Positions 7,329 to 15,429 of a DNA stretch of 16,347 nt are shown here, in pieces. The DNA is from Rikenellaceae bacterium (GTDB lineage Bacteria; Bacteroidota; Bacteroidia; Bacteroidales; UBA932). The stretch lies in the NCBI GenBank assembly GCA_900769735.1, contig CAAGHY010000024.1, positions 1-16,347 on the forward strand, written 5' to 3'. The notes below the pieces were generated by a model that saw nothing but the letters and a program-made list of their open reading frames with translations, was not told the DNA's origin and made no database searches. The position numbers and the translations under genes are program-made. Every line of letters begins with the position of its first letter. Position 1 is the stretch's first letter.

Positions 7329-8022
7329 TCCTGGCCATAACCAGATCCTCAGGTGTGGTAAGCTTTATGTTGAACCGGCTTCCGGGTGCGGTAGCAACTT
7401 TATAGCCGCAGCTCTCTACCACAGAGGCATCATCTGTAAACTCCGGAGAGTACGGCTTCCTGTAACACTCCTTGAGGATTGTGGAATCAAAAACCTGCGG
7501 AGTCTGCACAAACATATATTCATCCCTGTTTACAGTTTTGGAGCCATTGGGCATACCGTCCGGGCCGTATGTACGCATCCTCATTGATTCAATTGAAGGC
7601 ATAACCGGAATCACTCCGGCTACTTTCTCCTTGGCAAAATTGAATTTTACCAGAGAGTGGAGCATCTCCTCCGGTACAAAAGGCCTCACACCATCGTGCA
7701 CGGCCACAACAGCCCCGTCAGGAACGTGTTCCAAAGCATTTTTCACAGAATGGAATCTGGTTATTCCTCCCGACACAACCGTATGCCTGAACCACAGGTT
7801 GTTCTCAAAACAATAATTTCTCCAATACTCCTTGTACTCCTGCGGCAAGGTTAGGATAATGTTCACATCAGGGAACGCCCCCTGGAACATTTCAATTGTC
7901 CTTAAAAGTACCGGTTTACCCTCTAATTCAATGAATTGTTTTGCCGTATTTCCACCCATTCTCCTGCCTACACCTCCGGCGGTGACAATCACGTATAACT
8001 CCTGCTGTTTTGCTGCTGCCAT
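7285..8022 (-). CDS. ispD: 2-C-methyl-D-erythritol 4-phosphate cytidylyltransferase
   Basis: Third step of the MEP isoprenoid pathway: MEP + CTP gives CDP-methylerythritol and pyrophosphate. From the ATG at 8022 it has 245 residues. The nucleotide-binding loop is AGGVGRRMG (15-23) followed by KQF (28-30). AVHDGVRPFV (107-116) and MFVQTPQVF match the family, as does the C-terminal DDASVVESCGYKV segment. An in-frame ATG at 8064 would add 14 residues but lies upstream of an exact -7 box at 8053-8060, so 8022 is preferred. The isoprenoid product also feeds undecaprenyl phosphate, the lipid carrier for the cell-wall enzymes encoded nearby. The gene diverges from mreB, and its 3' end overlaps lrp on the opposite strand. 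Confidence 0.95.
   Translation of the reverse strand: MAAAKQQELYVIVTAGGVGRRMGGNTAKQFIELEGKPVLLRTIEMFQGAFPDVNIILTLPQEYKEYWRNYCFENNLWFRHTVVSGGITRFHSVKNALEHVPDGAVVAVHDGVRPFVPEEMLHSLVKFNFAKEKVAGVIPVMPSIESMRMRTYGPDGMPNGSKTVNRDEYMFVQTPQVFDSTILKECYRKPYSPEFTDDASVVESCGYKVATAPGSRFNIKLTTPEDLVMARIIFSLEHPSLKGSF
7294..7310. other. Hairpin in the convergent lrp/ispD coding overlap
   Basis: ACCCTTC (7294-7300) and GAAGGGT (7304-7310) form a perfect 7-bp stem with a 3-nt loop, inside codons of both genes. It could act as a two-way termination or pausing hairpin, but no long U-tract follows on either strand. Confidence 0.45.
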
Positions 8023-8052
8023 TGTATGAAAACTTTCTAAATAAAATGCATA

Positions 8053-8060
8053 CAAATATA
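8053..8060 (-). promoter_or_regulatory. Candidate -7 box for ispD
   Basis: The minus strand reads TATATTTG, an exact TAnnTTTG match, 30 nt upstream of the ATG at 8022. It decides the ispD start in favour of 8022 over 8064. A -33 TTTG is not obvious. Confidence 0.45.
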
Positions 8061-8079
8061 CCAAATTACTGGCTTATTT

Positions 8080-8107
8080 TTTGTAATTTAGCCACCTGTA
8101 TTTTTTG
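8080..8107 (+). promoter_or_regulatory. Weak candidate promoter for the mre operon
   Basis: TTTG at 8080-8083 and TATTTTTTG at 8099-8107 resemble the Bacteroidota promoter, but the spacer is short (about 15-16 nt) and the -7 box has one base too many. The leader to the mreB ATG at 8118 would be only a few nucleotides. Confidence 0.3.
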
Positions 8108-8117
8108 AATTTCAACT

Positions 8118-9137
8118 ATGGCATTTTCTTTTTTGACACAGGAACTGGCTATTGACCTTGGCACTGCCAATACAGTCATCTTTATGAATGACAACATTGT
8201 ATTGGACGAACCTTCAATTGTTGCAATAGACCAGCACACCGGTAAACCTATAGCATACGGTCATAAGGCAAGGCTGATGCACGAGAGGACACATCCCAAC
8301 ATCAAAACCATCCGTCCGCTCAAGGATGGTGTGATTGCAGACTTCAACGCTGCAGAGCAGATGATCAGGGGTTTTGTAAAGATGATCAACAACAAGCGTT
8401 CTTTCTTCACACCAAGCCTGAAGATGGTGGTATGTATCCCATCAGGAAGTACCGAGGTGGAGATAAGGGCGGTACGTGACTCATCAGAGCACGCCGGAGG
8501 AAGGGATGTATATATCATTTATGAGCCAATGGCAGCAGCCCTTGGTATAGGACTTGATGTGGAGGCCCCTACCGGACATATGGTTGTAGATATTGGAGGA
8601 GGTACCACTGAGATTGCAGTAATTTCACTTGGAGGCATTGTATGCAAGGAGAGCATCCGTGTTGCAGGAGATGTTTTCACATCGGAGATCCAGCAGTATA
8701 TGCGTCAGCAGCACAACATAAAGATTGGTGAGATTACAGCGGAACTGATAAAGATAAATGCGGGTTGTGCCCTTACCGACATTGAAGACGGACCGGAGCC
8801 ATACCTTGTAAAAGGTCCTAACCTTATGACAGCACACCCTGTGGAGGTATCCGTCACACCTCAGGAGATTGCCCACTGCCTTGACAAGTCACTTGCAAAA
8901 ATTGAGGCAGCTGTTCTGGCAGTTCTGGAGCAGACTCCACCTGAGTTGTATTCCGACATTGTAGACAGAGGTATATTCCTGTCGGGAGGAGGAGCATTGA
9001 TCAGGGGATTGGACCAGAGGCTGCAGGAGAAGATAAACATTCCTTTCCACGTTGCTGAGGATCCGCTCAGGGCTGTTGCCAGGGGAACCAGCATTGCCCT
9101 CAAGAAAGCAGACAAACTTACATTCTTAATGAGATAA
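8118..9137 (+). CDS. mreB: Rod-shape actin homologue MreB
   Basis: A 339-residue actin-fold ATPase that polymerises under the inner membrane and steers the elongation machinery. Visible motifs are phosphate-1 DLGTANT (13-19), YEPMAAALGIGL (135-146), the second phosphate loop VVDIGGGTTEIAVISLGG (156-173) and the adenosine motif GGGALIRGLD (290-299). The N-terminus MAFSFLTQE is a plausible membrane-facing amphipathic start. It is the first gene of a tight five-gene run, ending 4 nt before mreC. Length and motifs are normal for the family. In other Bacteroidales I recall purH beside mreB; here the divergent neighbour is ispD. Confidence 0.98.
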   Translation: MAFSFLTQELAIDLGTANTVIFMNDNIVLDEPSIVAIDQHTGKPIAYGHKARLMHERTHPNIKTIRPLKDGVIADFNAAEQMIRGFVKMINNKRSFFTPSLKMVVCIPSGSTEVEIRAVRDSSEHAGGRDVYIIYEPMAAALGIGLDVEAPTGHMVVDIGGGTTEIAVISLGGIVCKESIRVAGDVFTSEIQQYMRQQHNIKIGEITAELIKINAGCALTDIEDGPEPYLVKGPNLMTAHPVEVSVTPQEIAHCLDKSLAKIEAAVLAVLEQTPPELYSDIVDRGIFLSGGGALIRGLDQRLQEKINIPFHVAEDPLRAVARGTSIALKKADKLTFLMR

Positions 9138-9141
9138 CAAA

Positions 9142-9951
9142 ATGAGAATACCTCCTTCATTACTTTTTGCAGTGGGGAGGTTTCTCCTTTTTATCCTGTT
9201 GGAGGCAGCCTGCATCTATATGGTGTGCAACAACGGGTTGGTACAGCGCTACAGGCTCATAGGGGAGCTGCGTGAGATTCAGGGATTCTTTTGGGAGAGA
9301 CTGGCTGCCATAAATGAGTATTCTTCACTTAAACAGACCAATGAACGGTTGGCCGCCCAAAATACCCTCCTTATGCAGGAGCTGTATATGCAAAAGGAGA
9401 TAACCGGCCACATTGCTGCAGATACATTGTCTGTTCCGTTTTCATTCATTCAGGCAAAAGTTATAAGGAACACCCTTAATACTCCGCACAATTACCTTAT
9501 CATAGACAAGGGAAGCAGACACGGCGTTGAGGAGGATATGGGTGTAATCACTCCAAGTGGAGTTGTGGGCATCACCAGGGGAGTGAGCGAAAACTACTCT
9601 TATGTGCTTTCCTTCCTAAACCTCAACCAGCAGGTAAGTGCAAAAATTGGGAGTACCAATGCATTCGGGCCTCTCAGCTGGGATATGGAGCACGAGGGGA
9701 AGGCAGTGCTGAATGAGATACCGCAGCATCTTCAGGTACAGCTGAAGGATACCGTATACACCAGCGGATATTCCTATTTTTATCCTCCCGATATCCCATT
9801 GGGTACAGTCATTGACTCCAAAGTGGTGAACGGAGTCCACCTTAGGGTAGACGTGGAACTGCTTCAGGATTTCAGGAGCCTCAATTATGTAATGGTTGTA
9901 AAGAACAACAACCGCAATGAAATAGAAAAACTGGTACAGGAAGCCAAATAA
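9142..9951 (+). CDS. mreC: Rod-shape-determining protein MreC
   Basis: A 269-residue bitopic inner-membrane protein that forms a periplasmic scaffold and activates PBP2-RodA. It has a short cytoplasmic start, one membrane helix (about 8-30), a predicted coiled coil (about 36-88, leucine/glutamate rich with LKQTNERLAAQNTLLMQEL), then a beta-rich region with DKGSRHGVEEDMGVITPSG and VVGITRG. The NY.IIDKGS..GV..DMGV pattern is characteristic of MreC. It starts 4 nt after mreB and ends 1 nt before the mreD ATG, which indicates coupled translation. Confidence 0.95.
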   Translation: MRIPPSLLFAVGRFLLFILLEAACIYMVCNNGLVQRYRLIGELREIQGFFWERLAAINEYSSLKQTNERLAAQNTLLMQELYMQKEITGHIAADTLSVPFSFIQAKVIRNTLNTPHNYLIIDKGSRHGVEEDMGVITPSGVVGITRGVSENYSYVLSFLNLNQQVSAKIGSTNAFGPLSWDMEHEGKAVLNEIPQHLQVQLKDTVYTSGYSYFYPPDIPLGTVIDSKVVNGVHLRVDVELLQDFRSLNYVMVVKNNNRNEIEKLVQEAK

Positions 9952-9952
9952 T

Positions 9953-10474
9953 ATGAATGTTCAGCTAAAATATGCAATACTTGGAGCATTGCTCATCTTT
10001 TGCCAGATACTCTTGAGCGAGTATGTGAATATCTGGCCATTGCTGTACATTGCCATATTCCCGCAGTTCATCATCCTGCTGCCACCGGCACTGAACAGAA
10101 GTGCGCATCTGCTCATTGCTTTTGTTCTTGGAATGGCCATAGACCTTTTTGCAGACGGTGTACCTGGGCTGAACGCCGCTGCCTTGGTTGCAATGGCTTA
10201 TATCCGCCCTTTTTTCCTGAAAATCACATTATCAAAGGCCAATCTTGACACCACAGACAACCAGCCTCTGCTGCCGCGTACTGTAGAGATCCAGAAGCTT
10301 GCAATGCTCAACGGCTGTATGCTTGCGGTATTCTTTCTGGTATACATACTGCTGGATTCTGCCGGCTCGTTCCCTTTCTGGTACACAATTCTGAAGATTG
10401 CAGTTTGTGTAATTGTGAACTGCATAATATCATTGGTTTGCAGCAAAGTGCTGTTTGAAAAATTCTTAAGGTAA
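9953..10474 (+). CDS. mreD: Rod-shape-determining protein MreD
   Basis: A 173-residue polytopic membrane protein with about five hydrophobic segments (roughly 5-25, 28-46, 50-70, 102-125 and 135-165). The segment GMAIDLFADGVPGLNAAALVAMAYIRP has the G...DLF...G.NA pattern of MreD. MreD sits with MreC in the elongation complex and is thought to tune MreC activation of PBP2-RodA. The assignment rests on this motif, the hydrophobicity and the position between mreC and mrdA; the family is weakly conserved in sequence. It begins 1 nt after mreC's stop. Confidence 0.9.
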   Translation: MNVQLKYAILGALLIFCQILLSEYVNIWPLLYIAIFPQFIILLPPALNRSAHLLIAFVLGMAIDLFADGVPGLNAAALVAMAYIRPFFLKITLSKANLDTTDNQPLLPRTVEIQKLAMLNGCMLAVFFLVYILLDSAGSFPFWYTILKIAVCVIVNCIISLVCSKVLFEKFLR

Positions 10475-10483
10475 GGGGAAGCT

Positions 10484-12316
10484 ATGGAGAAGAAGAATGT
10501 ACTTATCCTGGGAGTACTGGCAGTGGGACTCATCCTTATTATGCAGCTGTTCAATTTGCAGATACTCAATGACCAGTACAAGATCACTGCCGAAAACAAC
10601 GCCTTCAAATATGTTACCCGCTACCCTGTAAGGGGCCTTATCCTTGACAGGAACAACAATATTCTGGTAGGAAACAAGAACACCTATGACATTATGGTAA
10701 CCCCCATTGAGGTTAAGGCGTTTGACACCCTTGATTTCTGCTCAATCTTCAATCTTGACACCCTCTACGTAAGGGAAAAGTTCAAGGAGTACAGGAAATA
10801 CAGGAGAAAAATAGGTTACCAGTCTCTCACTTTCCTTAAACAGGTATCAAGTGTACAATACAGTATCTTTATAGAGAAAGCATACAAATTCCCGGGCTTC
10901 AGCGCCATTTCCAGAAACTCCCGCAATTACCCTTTTGCAGCAGGTGCCAACCTGTTTGGATACGTTACGGAGGTGGATGCGGAATTCCTGAAGAAAAACC
11001 CGGAATACAGAAGCGGAGACTATGTTGGGGCATCAGGCCTTGAGAAATCATACGAAGATGTGCTTAAAGGGGAAAAAGGATACAACATCCTGCTGAGAGA
11101 TGTGCACAACAGGATACAGTCAAGTTTTGAAGACGGGGCACACGACAAGGATGCAATCCCTGGTAAAGACCTTGTATCCACCATTGACGGCCACCTCCAG
11201 CAGTACGGAGAGGAGCTTATGCAGAACAAGGTTGGAAGCGTTGTGGCCATTGAGCCGTCAACAGGTGAGATTCTGGCGCTCATTTCAAGTCCTGGAATTA
11301 ACATAGAGCAACTGGCCTCTATAAGCAAGCACTACAAGGAGATTGTAAATGACCCGTACAAGCCTATGTTCAACAGGGCTGTGATGTCTGCATATCCTCC
11401 AGGCTCAGTATTCAAACTGGTAAACGGCCTTATAGGTTTGCAGGAAGGGGTAATCACACCTCAGACACGCTATAACTGCAACCTGGGCTACCACTACGGA
11501 GACCGCAAGCTGGGCTGCCACGCCCACCCCTCCCCTACAGACCTCACTCAATCCATAATGATGTCGTGCAACGCATATTACTGCAATGTATTCAGGGAGA
11601 TTATCCATAACCGCAAATACGGTTCAGTAGCGGAAGCATTTGACAACTGGAGGGAGATGGTGATGAGTTTCGGGTTCGGACGCAAGCTTGGAAGCGATTT
11701 CCCTGCAGAACTTGGCGGCACCCTGCCTACCACAAAAACGTATGACAAAATATACGGCAAGAACAGATGGAGGGCACACTCAATTATCTCTCTTTCCATT
11801 GGACAGGGTGAGATTGGTGCAACCCCGCTGCATCTGGCAAACCTGGCCGCAACAATTGCAAACAGGGGATACTATTATATACCGCACCTGGTTAAGGATT
11901 CTCCCGATACCACAATCCATCCCCGATTCAAGGAGAGGAACTACACAATGGTGGATACTAGCCATTTCCATAAAGTTATTGAGGGAATGTACCTGGCTGT
12001 AAATGCCGCTCCGGGCACCGGAGGAACAGCAAGCCTTGCCCGCGTTGACGGACTTGACATCTGCGGAAAAACCGGCACTGCCCAAAACCCGCACGGAAAA
12101 GACAACGCAGTTTTCATCTGCTTTGCCCCACGTGAGAATCCAAAGATAGCCATTGCGGCATATATAGAGAATGCCGGCTTTGGCGGTACTTGGGCTGCAC
12201 CCATTGCATCCCTTATGATTGAAAAGTATCTTAAAGGGGAAATCAGCAGGCCTGATCTGGAGAAAAGGATGAAAGAGACTTCACTAATACAGAATGTACC
12301 GGTAAGGAGGAGATAG
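10484..12316 (+). CDS. mrdA: Elongation-specific DD-transpeptidase PBP2
   Basis: A 610-residue class B penicillin-binding protein that cross-links side-wall peptidoglycan together with the RodA polymerase. It has an N-terminal membrane anchor (about 6-26), a dimerisation/pedestal domain beginning with RYPVRGLILDRNNNILV (46-62) and containing GASGLEKSYE (182-191), then the transpeptidase domain with SVFK (Ser308, Lys311), SCN (361-363) and KTGTAQ (529-534). A Cys/His-rich stretch CNLGYHYGDRKLGCHAH (332-348) lies between the first two motifs. The start follows mreD by 9 nt behind a purine-rich AAGGGGAAG. The last codons (encoding VRRR) coincide with a strong Shine-Dalgarno-like sequence for rodA. 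Length and motifs are normal. Confidence 0.96.
   Translation: MEKKNVLILGVLAVGLILIMQLFNLQILNDQYKITAENNAFKYVTRYPVRGLILDRNNNILVGNKNTYDIMVTPIEVKAFDTLDFCSIFNLDTLYVREKFKEYRKYRRKIGYQSLTFLKQVSSVQYSIFIEKAYKFPGFSAISRNSRNYPFAAGANLFGYVTEVDAEFLKKNPEYRSGDYVGASGLEKSYEDVLKGEKGYNILLRDVHNRIQSSFEDGAHDKDAIPGKDLVSTIDGHLQQYGEELMQNKVGSVVAIEPSTGEILALISSPGINIEQLASISKHYKEIVNDPYKPMFNRAVMSAYPPGSVFKLVNGLIGLQEGVITPQTRYNCNLGYHYGDRKLGCHAHPSPTDLTQSIMMSCNAYYCNVFREIIHNRKYGSVAEAFDNWREMVMSFGFGRKLGSDFPAELGGTLPTTKTYDKIYGKNRWRAHSIISLSIGQGEIGATPLHLANLAATIANRGYYYIPHLVKDSPDTTIHPRFKERNYTMVDTSHFHKVIEGMYLAVNAAPGTGGTASLARVDGLDICGKTGTAQNPHGKDNAVFICFAPRENPKIAIAAYIENAGFGGTWAAPIASLMIEKYLKGEISRPDLEKRMKETSLIQNVPVRRR
12303..12310 (+). promoter_or_regulatory. 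Unusually strong Shine-Dalgarno sequence before rodA
   Basis: TAAGGAGG, fully complementary to the canonical 16S rRNA tail, ends 9 nt before the rodA ATG at 12320. It is embedded in the last codons of mrdA (GTA AGG AGG AGA TAG). Other starts in this window lack such a sequence, as is usual in Bacteroidota. It may be functional or may simply follow from arginine codons. Confidence 0.55.
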
Positions 12317-12319
12317 GTT

Positions 12320-13744
12320 ATGGGTAATTTGAAAATTGGGAAAATAGATCTGCCGTTGGTATTTTGCTACTTGTTTCTGGTATTTGCAGGGTGGATAAAC
12401 ATATTTGCCTCCGTGTATTCAGAGGAACACAGCTCCATCTTTGATATGAGCCAGAGATACGGTATGCAGTTCATCTGGATAATCACGGCATTCATACTTG
12501 CCGCATCGGTGATATTCATAATAAATCCAAAGGTATACAGTGTGCTTTCGCCACCCATATACCTGTTTGTGTGTGTATTGCTCTTTGCTGTAATATTCCT
12601 GGGCAAGGAGGTTAACGGATCCCACTCCTGGTTTGAGTTTGGAAAGGTCAAGTTCCAGCCGGCGGAGATATCCAAGATAAGCACATCGCTGTTTCTGGCC
12701 TATATAATGAGCAAATACGGTTTCAGGCTCGGAAGGTTCAGGGATGCCCTTGCAGTGGCCCTCACCATCCTGGTTCCTATGGCCCTGATTGTTATGGAGA
12801 AGGAGACCGGCTCTGCACTGGTTTACTGCGGTTTTGTATTCCTCCTTTACAGGGAAGGGTTGAGCGGTTGGTTCCTCGTTTTTGGGATACTTGCCATATT
12901 GCTGTTTATAGTTACGCTGGCTGTATCACCTTTGGCTGCAATAATAATCCTCTTTGTATTGCACGGAGTGGCAAACGGGGTATTTACCGGCACTCTGATC
13001 AAGCATCTCGCCGTCATTGTCCCAATATCCGTACTGTTGGGATTCCTGCCCAAAATCCTCTCTTTTGAGTGGTTCCAGGAGGTAGAGATGATAGATGTGG
13101 AATACATTGCACTGGGAATTGTCTCCCTGGTGGCAATATGGGGTTTATGGAGATTCGTCGGGAAGAGGGCAAGACATATAAAACTGCTCTTCCTGAGTTT
13201 CCTTTGCTCTGTGGCGCTTGTATTTTCTGTGGAGTTCATTTTTGAGAAGATTCTGCAGCCCCACCAGAGGGCCAGGATTGAGAACCTGCTTGGAATTACA
13301 GAGGACCTTATGGGTGTGGGATACAATGTGCACCAGTCAAAGATTGCCATAGGATCCGGCGGATTTACAGGAAAAGGGTTCCTGGACGGTACCCAAACCA
13401 AGTTTGACTTTGTTCCTGAGCAAAGTACCGATTTCATTTTCTGTACAGTTGGAGAGGAATGGGGTTTTCTGGGATCAGTTCTGGTCATTGGGGTATACCT
13501 GTTCCTCATTATCAGACTCATTATCCTCAGTGAAAGACAGAAAGACCATTTTGCCCGCATCTACGGCTACTGCGTGGCGTGCTGCTTCTTTATGCACGTC
13601 TTCATAAATATTGGTATGACAATGGGACTTGTGCCGGTTATTGGCATCCCGTTGCCTCTGCTCAGCTACGGAGGTTCCTCCCTGTGGAGCTTTACCGTTC
13701 TGCTGTTCATATTCATAAAGCTTGATATGGAAAGGTGGAAATAA
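12320..13744 (+). CDS. rodA: SEDS peptidoglycan glycosyltransferase RodA
   Basis: A 474-residue multi-pass membrane enzyme that polymerises lipid II for cell elongation, partner of PBP2. SEDS signatures include VNGSHSWFEFGKVKFQPAE (about 96-114), the periplasmic-loop region QRARIENLLGITEDLMGVGY with an acidic residue at the position before MGVGY, QSKIAIGSGGFTGKGF, FVPEQSTDFIF and the C-terminal IPLPLLSYGGSS. It is about 100 residues longer than the proteobacterial type because of an extra hydrophobic stretch (about 200-290); I recall this as normal in Bacteroidota. It is the last gene of the mre operon, starting 3 nt after the mrdA stop. It converges on fabF, and the fabF terminator's U-tract covers the rodA stop. 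Confidence 0.96.
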   Translation: MGNLKIGKIDLPLVFCYLFLVFAGWINIFASVYSEEHSSIFDMSQRYGMQFIWIITAFILAASVIFIINPKVYSVLSPPIYLFVCVLLFAVIFLGKEVNGSHSWFEFGKVKFQPAEISKISTSLFLAYIMSKYGFRLGRFRDALAVALTILVPMALIVMEKETGSALVYCGFVFLLYREGLSGWFLVFGILAILLFIVTLAVSPLAAIIILFVLHGVANGVFTGTLIKHLAVIVPISVLLGFLPKILSFEWFQEVEMIDVEYIALGIVSLVAIWGLWRFVGKRARHIKLLFLSFLCSVALVFSVEFIFEKILQPHQRARIENLLGITEDLMGVGYNVHQSKIAIGSGGFTGKGFLDGTQTKFDFVPEQSTDFIFCTVGEEWGFLGSVLVIGVYLFLIIRLIILSERQKDHFARIYGYCVACCFFMHVFINIGMTMGLVPVIGIPLPLLSYGGSSLWSFTVLLFIFIKLDMERWK

Positions 13745-13770
13745 AAAAGGAGAGTGCATTGCACCCTCCT
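13741..13770 (-). terminator. Intrinsic terminator of acpP-fabF
   Basis: Arms 13748-13757 and 13761-13770 form a 10-bp stem with a 3-nt loop. Read on the minus strand, the one non-Watson-Crick pair is G-U, and the stem is followed by TTTTTTATTT (13747 downwards), a textbook terminator for fabF. On the plus strand the same pair is A-C and no U-tract follows directly, so it should work poorly for rodA. Confidence 0.8.
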
Positions 13771-13794
13771 CTATGATTTTCCAGGCTTTACAGC

Positions 13795-15051
13795 CTATCT
13801 TACCTTTCCTAAAACCAGACAAGAGTTGTGGCCGCCAAAACCGAAGGTATTGTTCATTGCCACATTAACCTCTCTCTTCTGAGCCTTATTCAATGTGAGG
13901 TTCAATTTGTAATCTATCTCAGGATCCTCCTCTTTGAAGTTGATTGTTGGAGGAATGATGCCGTTGCAGATAGCATCAATACAAGCCATTGTCTCAATGG
14001 CTCCGGCACCACCCAAAAGATGGCCTGTCATAGATTTTGTAGAGCTGATGTTAAGCTTGTAGGCGTGCTCTCCAAACACTTCCTTAACAGCTTTAAGCTC
14101 TGCAATATCGCCTAGCGGCGTTGATGTTCCGTGAACATTTATATAATCCACATCCTCAGGTTTGATACCTGCCTCCTGAAGAGCAAGTCTCATTGCCTCA
14201 ATGGCACCCTCTCCCTCCGGATGCGGAGCTGTAATATGGTGGGCATCAGCACTCATACCTGTACCATAAACCTCTGCATAGATCTTTGCGCCACGGGCTT
14301 TAGCGTGCTCATACTCCTCAAAAACAAGGATACCTGAGCCCTCTCCAATAACAAAACCGTCCCTTCTCTTGTCAAAAGGTCTGCTGGCTGTCTCTGCCTC
14401 ATCATTATTGGTGGAAAGTGCCTGTGCCGAGTTGAAACCGCCTACACTTGCTATAGTAACACCGGCCTCAGAGCCACCGGTTACAATAACATCAGCCTTG
14501 TTCAACCTGATCATATCAAAAGCATTGGACATAGCGTGAGCAGAAGACGCACACGCTGAAACCGTAGCATAGTTAGGACCCATAAAACCATACTTGATGG
14601 AAATCTGGCCCGCAATGATATCAGGAATCATCTTAGGAATAAGGAATGGGTTAAAGCGAGGAACTTTACCTCCCTCGCAATAACCCAAAATCTCATCAGA
14701 AAGTGTTTCTATTCCACCTATTCCTGAACCAACTATAACTCCAACACGCTTTTTGTCCAGAGACTCATTCTCAAGCAAATTTGCATCAGCAACTGCCTGA
14801 TCTGCCGCAGCACAAGCGTACTGCGAGAATCGGTCCATCTTTCTGGCCTCCTTGCGGTCTATACCAAAAGCTGCCGGATTGAAATCTTTTACCTCACAAG
14901 CGAATCTGGTTTTGAAAAGGGATGCATCAAATCTAGTAATGGGACCTGCTCCACTCACACCATTGTTAAGATTGGTAAAATACTCCTCTACACTGTTACC
15001 AAGCGGATTGATGGTACCCAATCCTGTAATTACAACTCTTCTCAGCTCCAT
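13795..15051 (-). CDS. fabF: Beta-ketoacyl-ACP synthase II (FabF)
   Basis: A 418-residue thiolase-fold condensing enzyme that extends acyl-ACP with malonyl-ACP in fatty-acid synthesis. It begins RRVVITGLGTINPLGNS, typical of FabF. The catalytic triad is Cys167 (VSACASSAHAM), His307 (NVHGTSTPLGD) and His344 (MTGHLLGGAGAIE). The usual GF.NSAQALST and FGFGGHN segments are present. It lies 18 nt downstream of acpP, its substrate carrier, and ends in TAG just before a strong terminator. In many Bacteroidota rnc follows fabF; here the transcript ends instead and rodA converges. Confidence 0.97.
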   Translation of the reverse strand: MELRRVVITGLGTINPLGNSVEEYFTNLNNGVSGAGPITRFDASLFKTRFACEVKDFNPAAFGIDRKEARKMDRFSQYACAAADQAVADANLLENESLDKKRVGVIVGSGIGGIETLSDEILGYCEGGKVPRFNPFLIPKMIPDIIAGQISIKYGFMGPNYATVSACASSAHAMSNAFDMIRLNKADVIVTGGSEAGVTIASVGGFNSAQALSTNNDEAETASRPFDKRRDGFVIGEGSGILVFEEYEHAKARGAKIYAEVYGTGMSADAHHITAPHPEGEGAIEAMRLALQEAGIKPEDVDYINVHGTSTPLGDIAELKAVKEVFGEHAYKLNISSTKSMTGHLLGGAGAIETMACIDAICNGIIPPTINFKEEDPEIDYKLNLTLNKAQKREVNVAMNNTFGFGGHNSCLVLGKVR

Positions 15052-15069
15052 AGATTCTGTCAGGATAAA

Positions 15070-15306
15070 TTATTTCTTGTTAGCCTCAATATATGCGATA
15101 GCATCGCCTACTGTTGCAATTTTCTCTGCAGCCTCATCTGGAATTGTAATCTCGAAAGCTTTCTCAAACTCCATAATTAGCTCTACTGTGTCAAGAGAAT
15201 CAGCACCAAGATCTTTAGTAAAGCTAGCCTCTGGTGTAACCTCAGCTGCATCAACGCCCAATTTGTCAACGATGATCTCTTTAACTTTAGAAGTAATATC
15301 TGCCAT
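15070..15306 (-). CDS. acpP: Acyl carrier protein
   Basis: A 78-residue acidic carrier for growing acyl chains. The phosphopantetheine site is Ser37 in DLGADSLDTVELIMEFEKAF, the signature of fatty-acid ACP. Length is the family norm. It is the first gene of the acpP-fabF operon and diverges from purN with 123 nt between the starts. Candidate -7 boxes lie at 15365-15379, giving a leader of about 50-60 nt. Confidence 0.98.
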   Translation of the reverse strand: MADITSKVKEIIVDKLGVDAAEVTPEASFTKDLGADSLDTVELIMEFEKAFEITIPDEAAEKIATVGDAIAYIEANKK

Positions 15307-15364
15307 GATTAAATAAAAATTAGTTAATAAATAAGTTTATAATTTTAGTTATTTTCACCTACTA

Positions 15365-15379
15365 CAAAGTACAAAGATA
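15365..15379 (-). promoter_or_regulatory. Candidate -7 boxes for acpP-fabF
   Basis: Two overlapping boxes occur on the minus strand: TATCTTTG (15372-15379, an exact TAnnTTTG match) and GTACTTTG (15365-15372, one mismatch). A TTTG at 15390-15393 is 17 nt upstream of the second. I cannot tell which is used. Confidence 0.45.
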
Positions 15380-15400
15380 TAAAAAAAATCAAATTTTGGT

Positions 15401-15408
15401 TACTTTTG
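15401..15408 (+). promoter_or_regulatory. Candidate -7 box for purN
   Basis: TACTTTTG is an exact TAnnTTTG match ending 21 nt before the purN ATG at 15430. The region upstream is A-rich without a clear TTTG at -33. It lies back to back with the acpP boxes. Confidence 0.45.
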
Positions 15409-15429
15409 TAAAGATAAACACTAACACGG

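Noticed and set aside
12847..13560. Minus-strand 237-codon open frame
   Set aside because: Antisense to rodA; its composition reflects the complement of membrane-protein codons.
13783..13796. AGGCT/AGCCT 5-bp hairpin as a second terminator between rodA and fabF
   Set aside because: The stem is short, overlaps the fabF stop and has no T-run.
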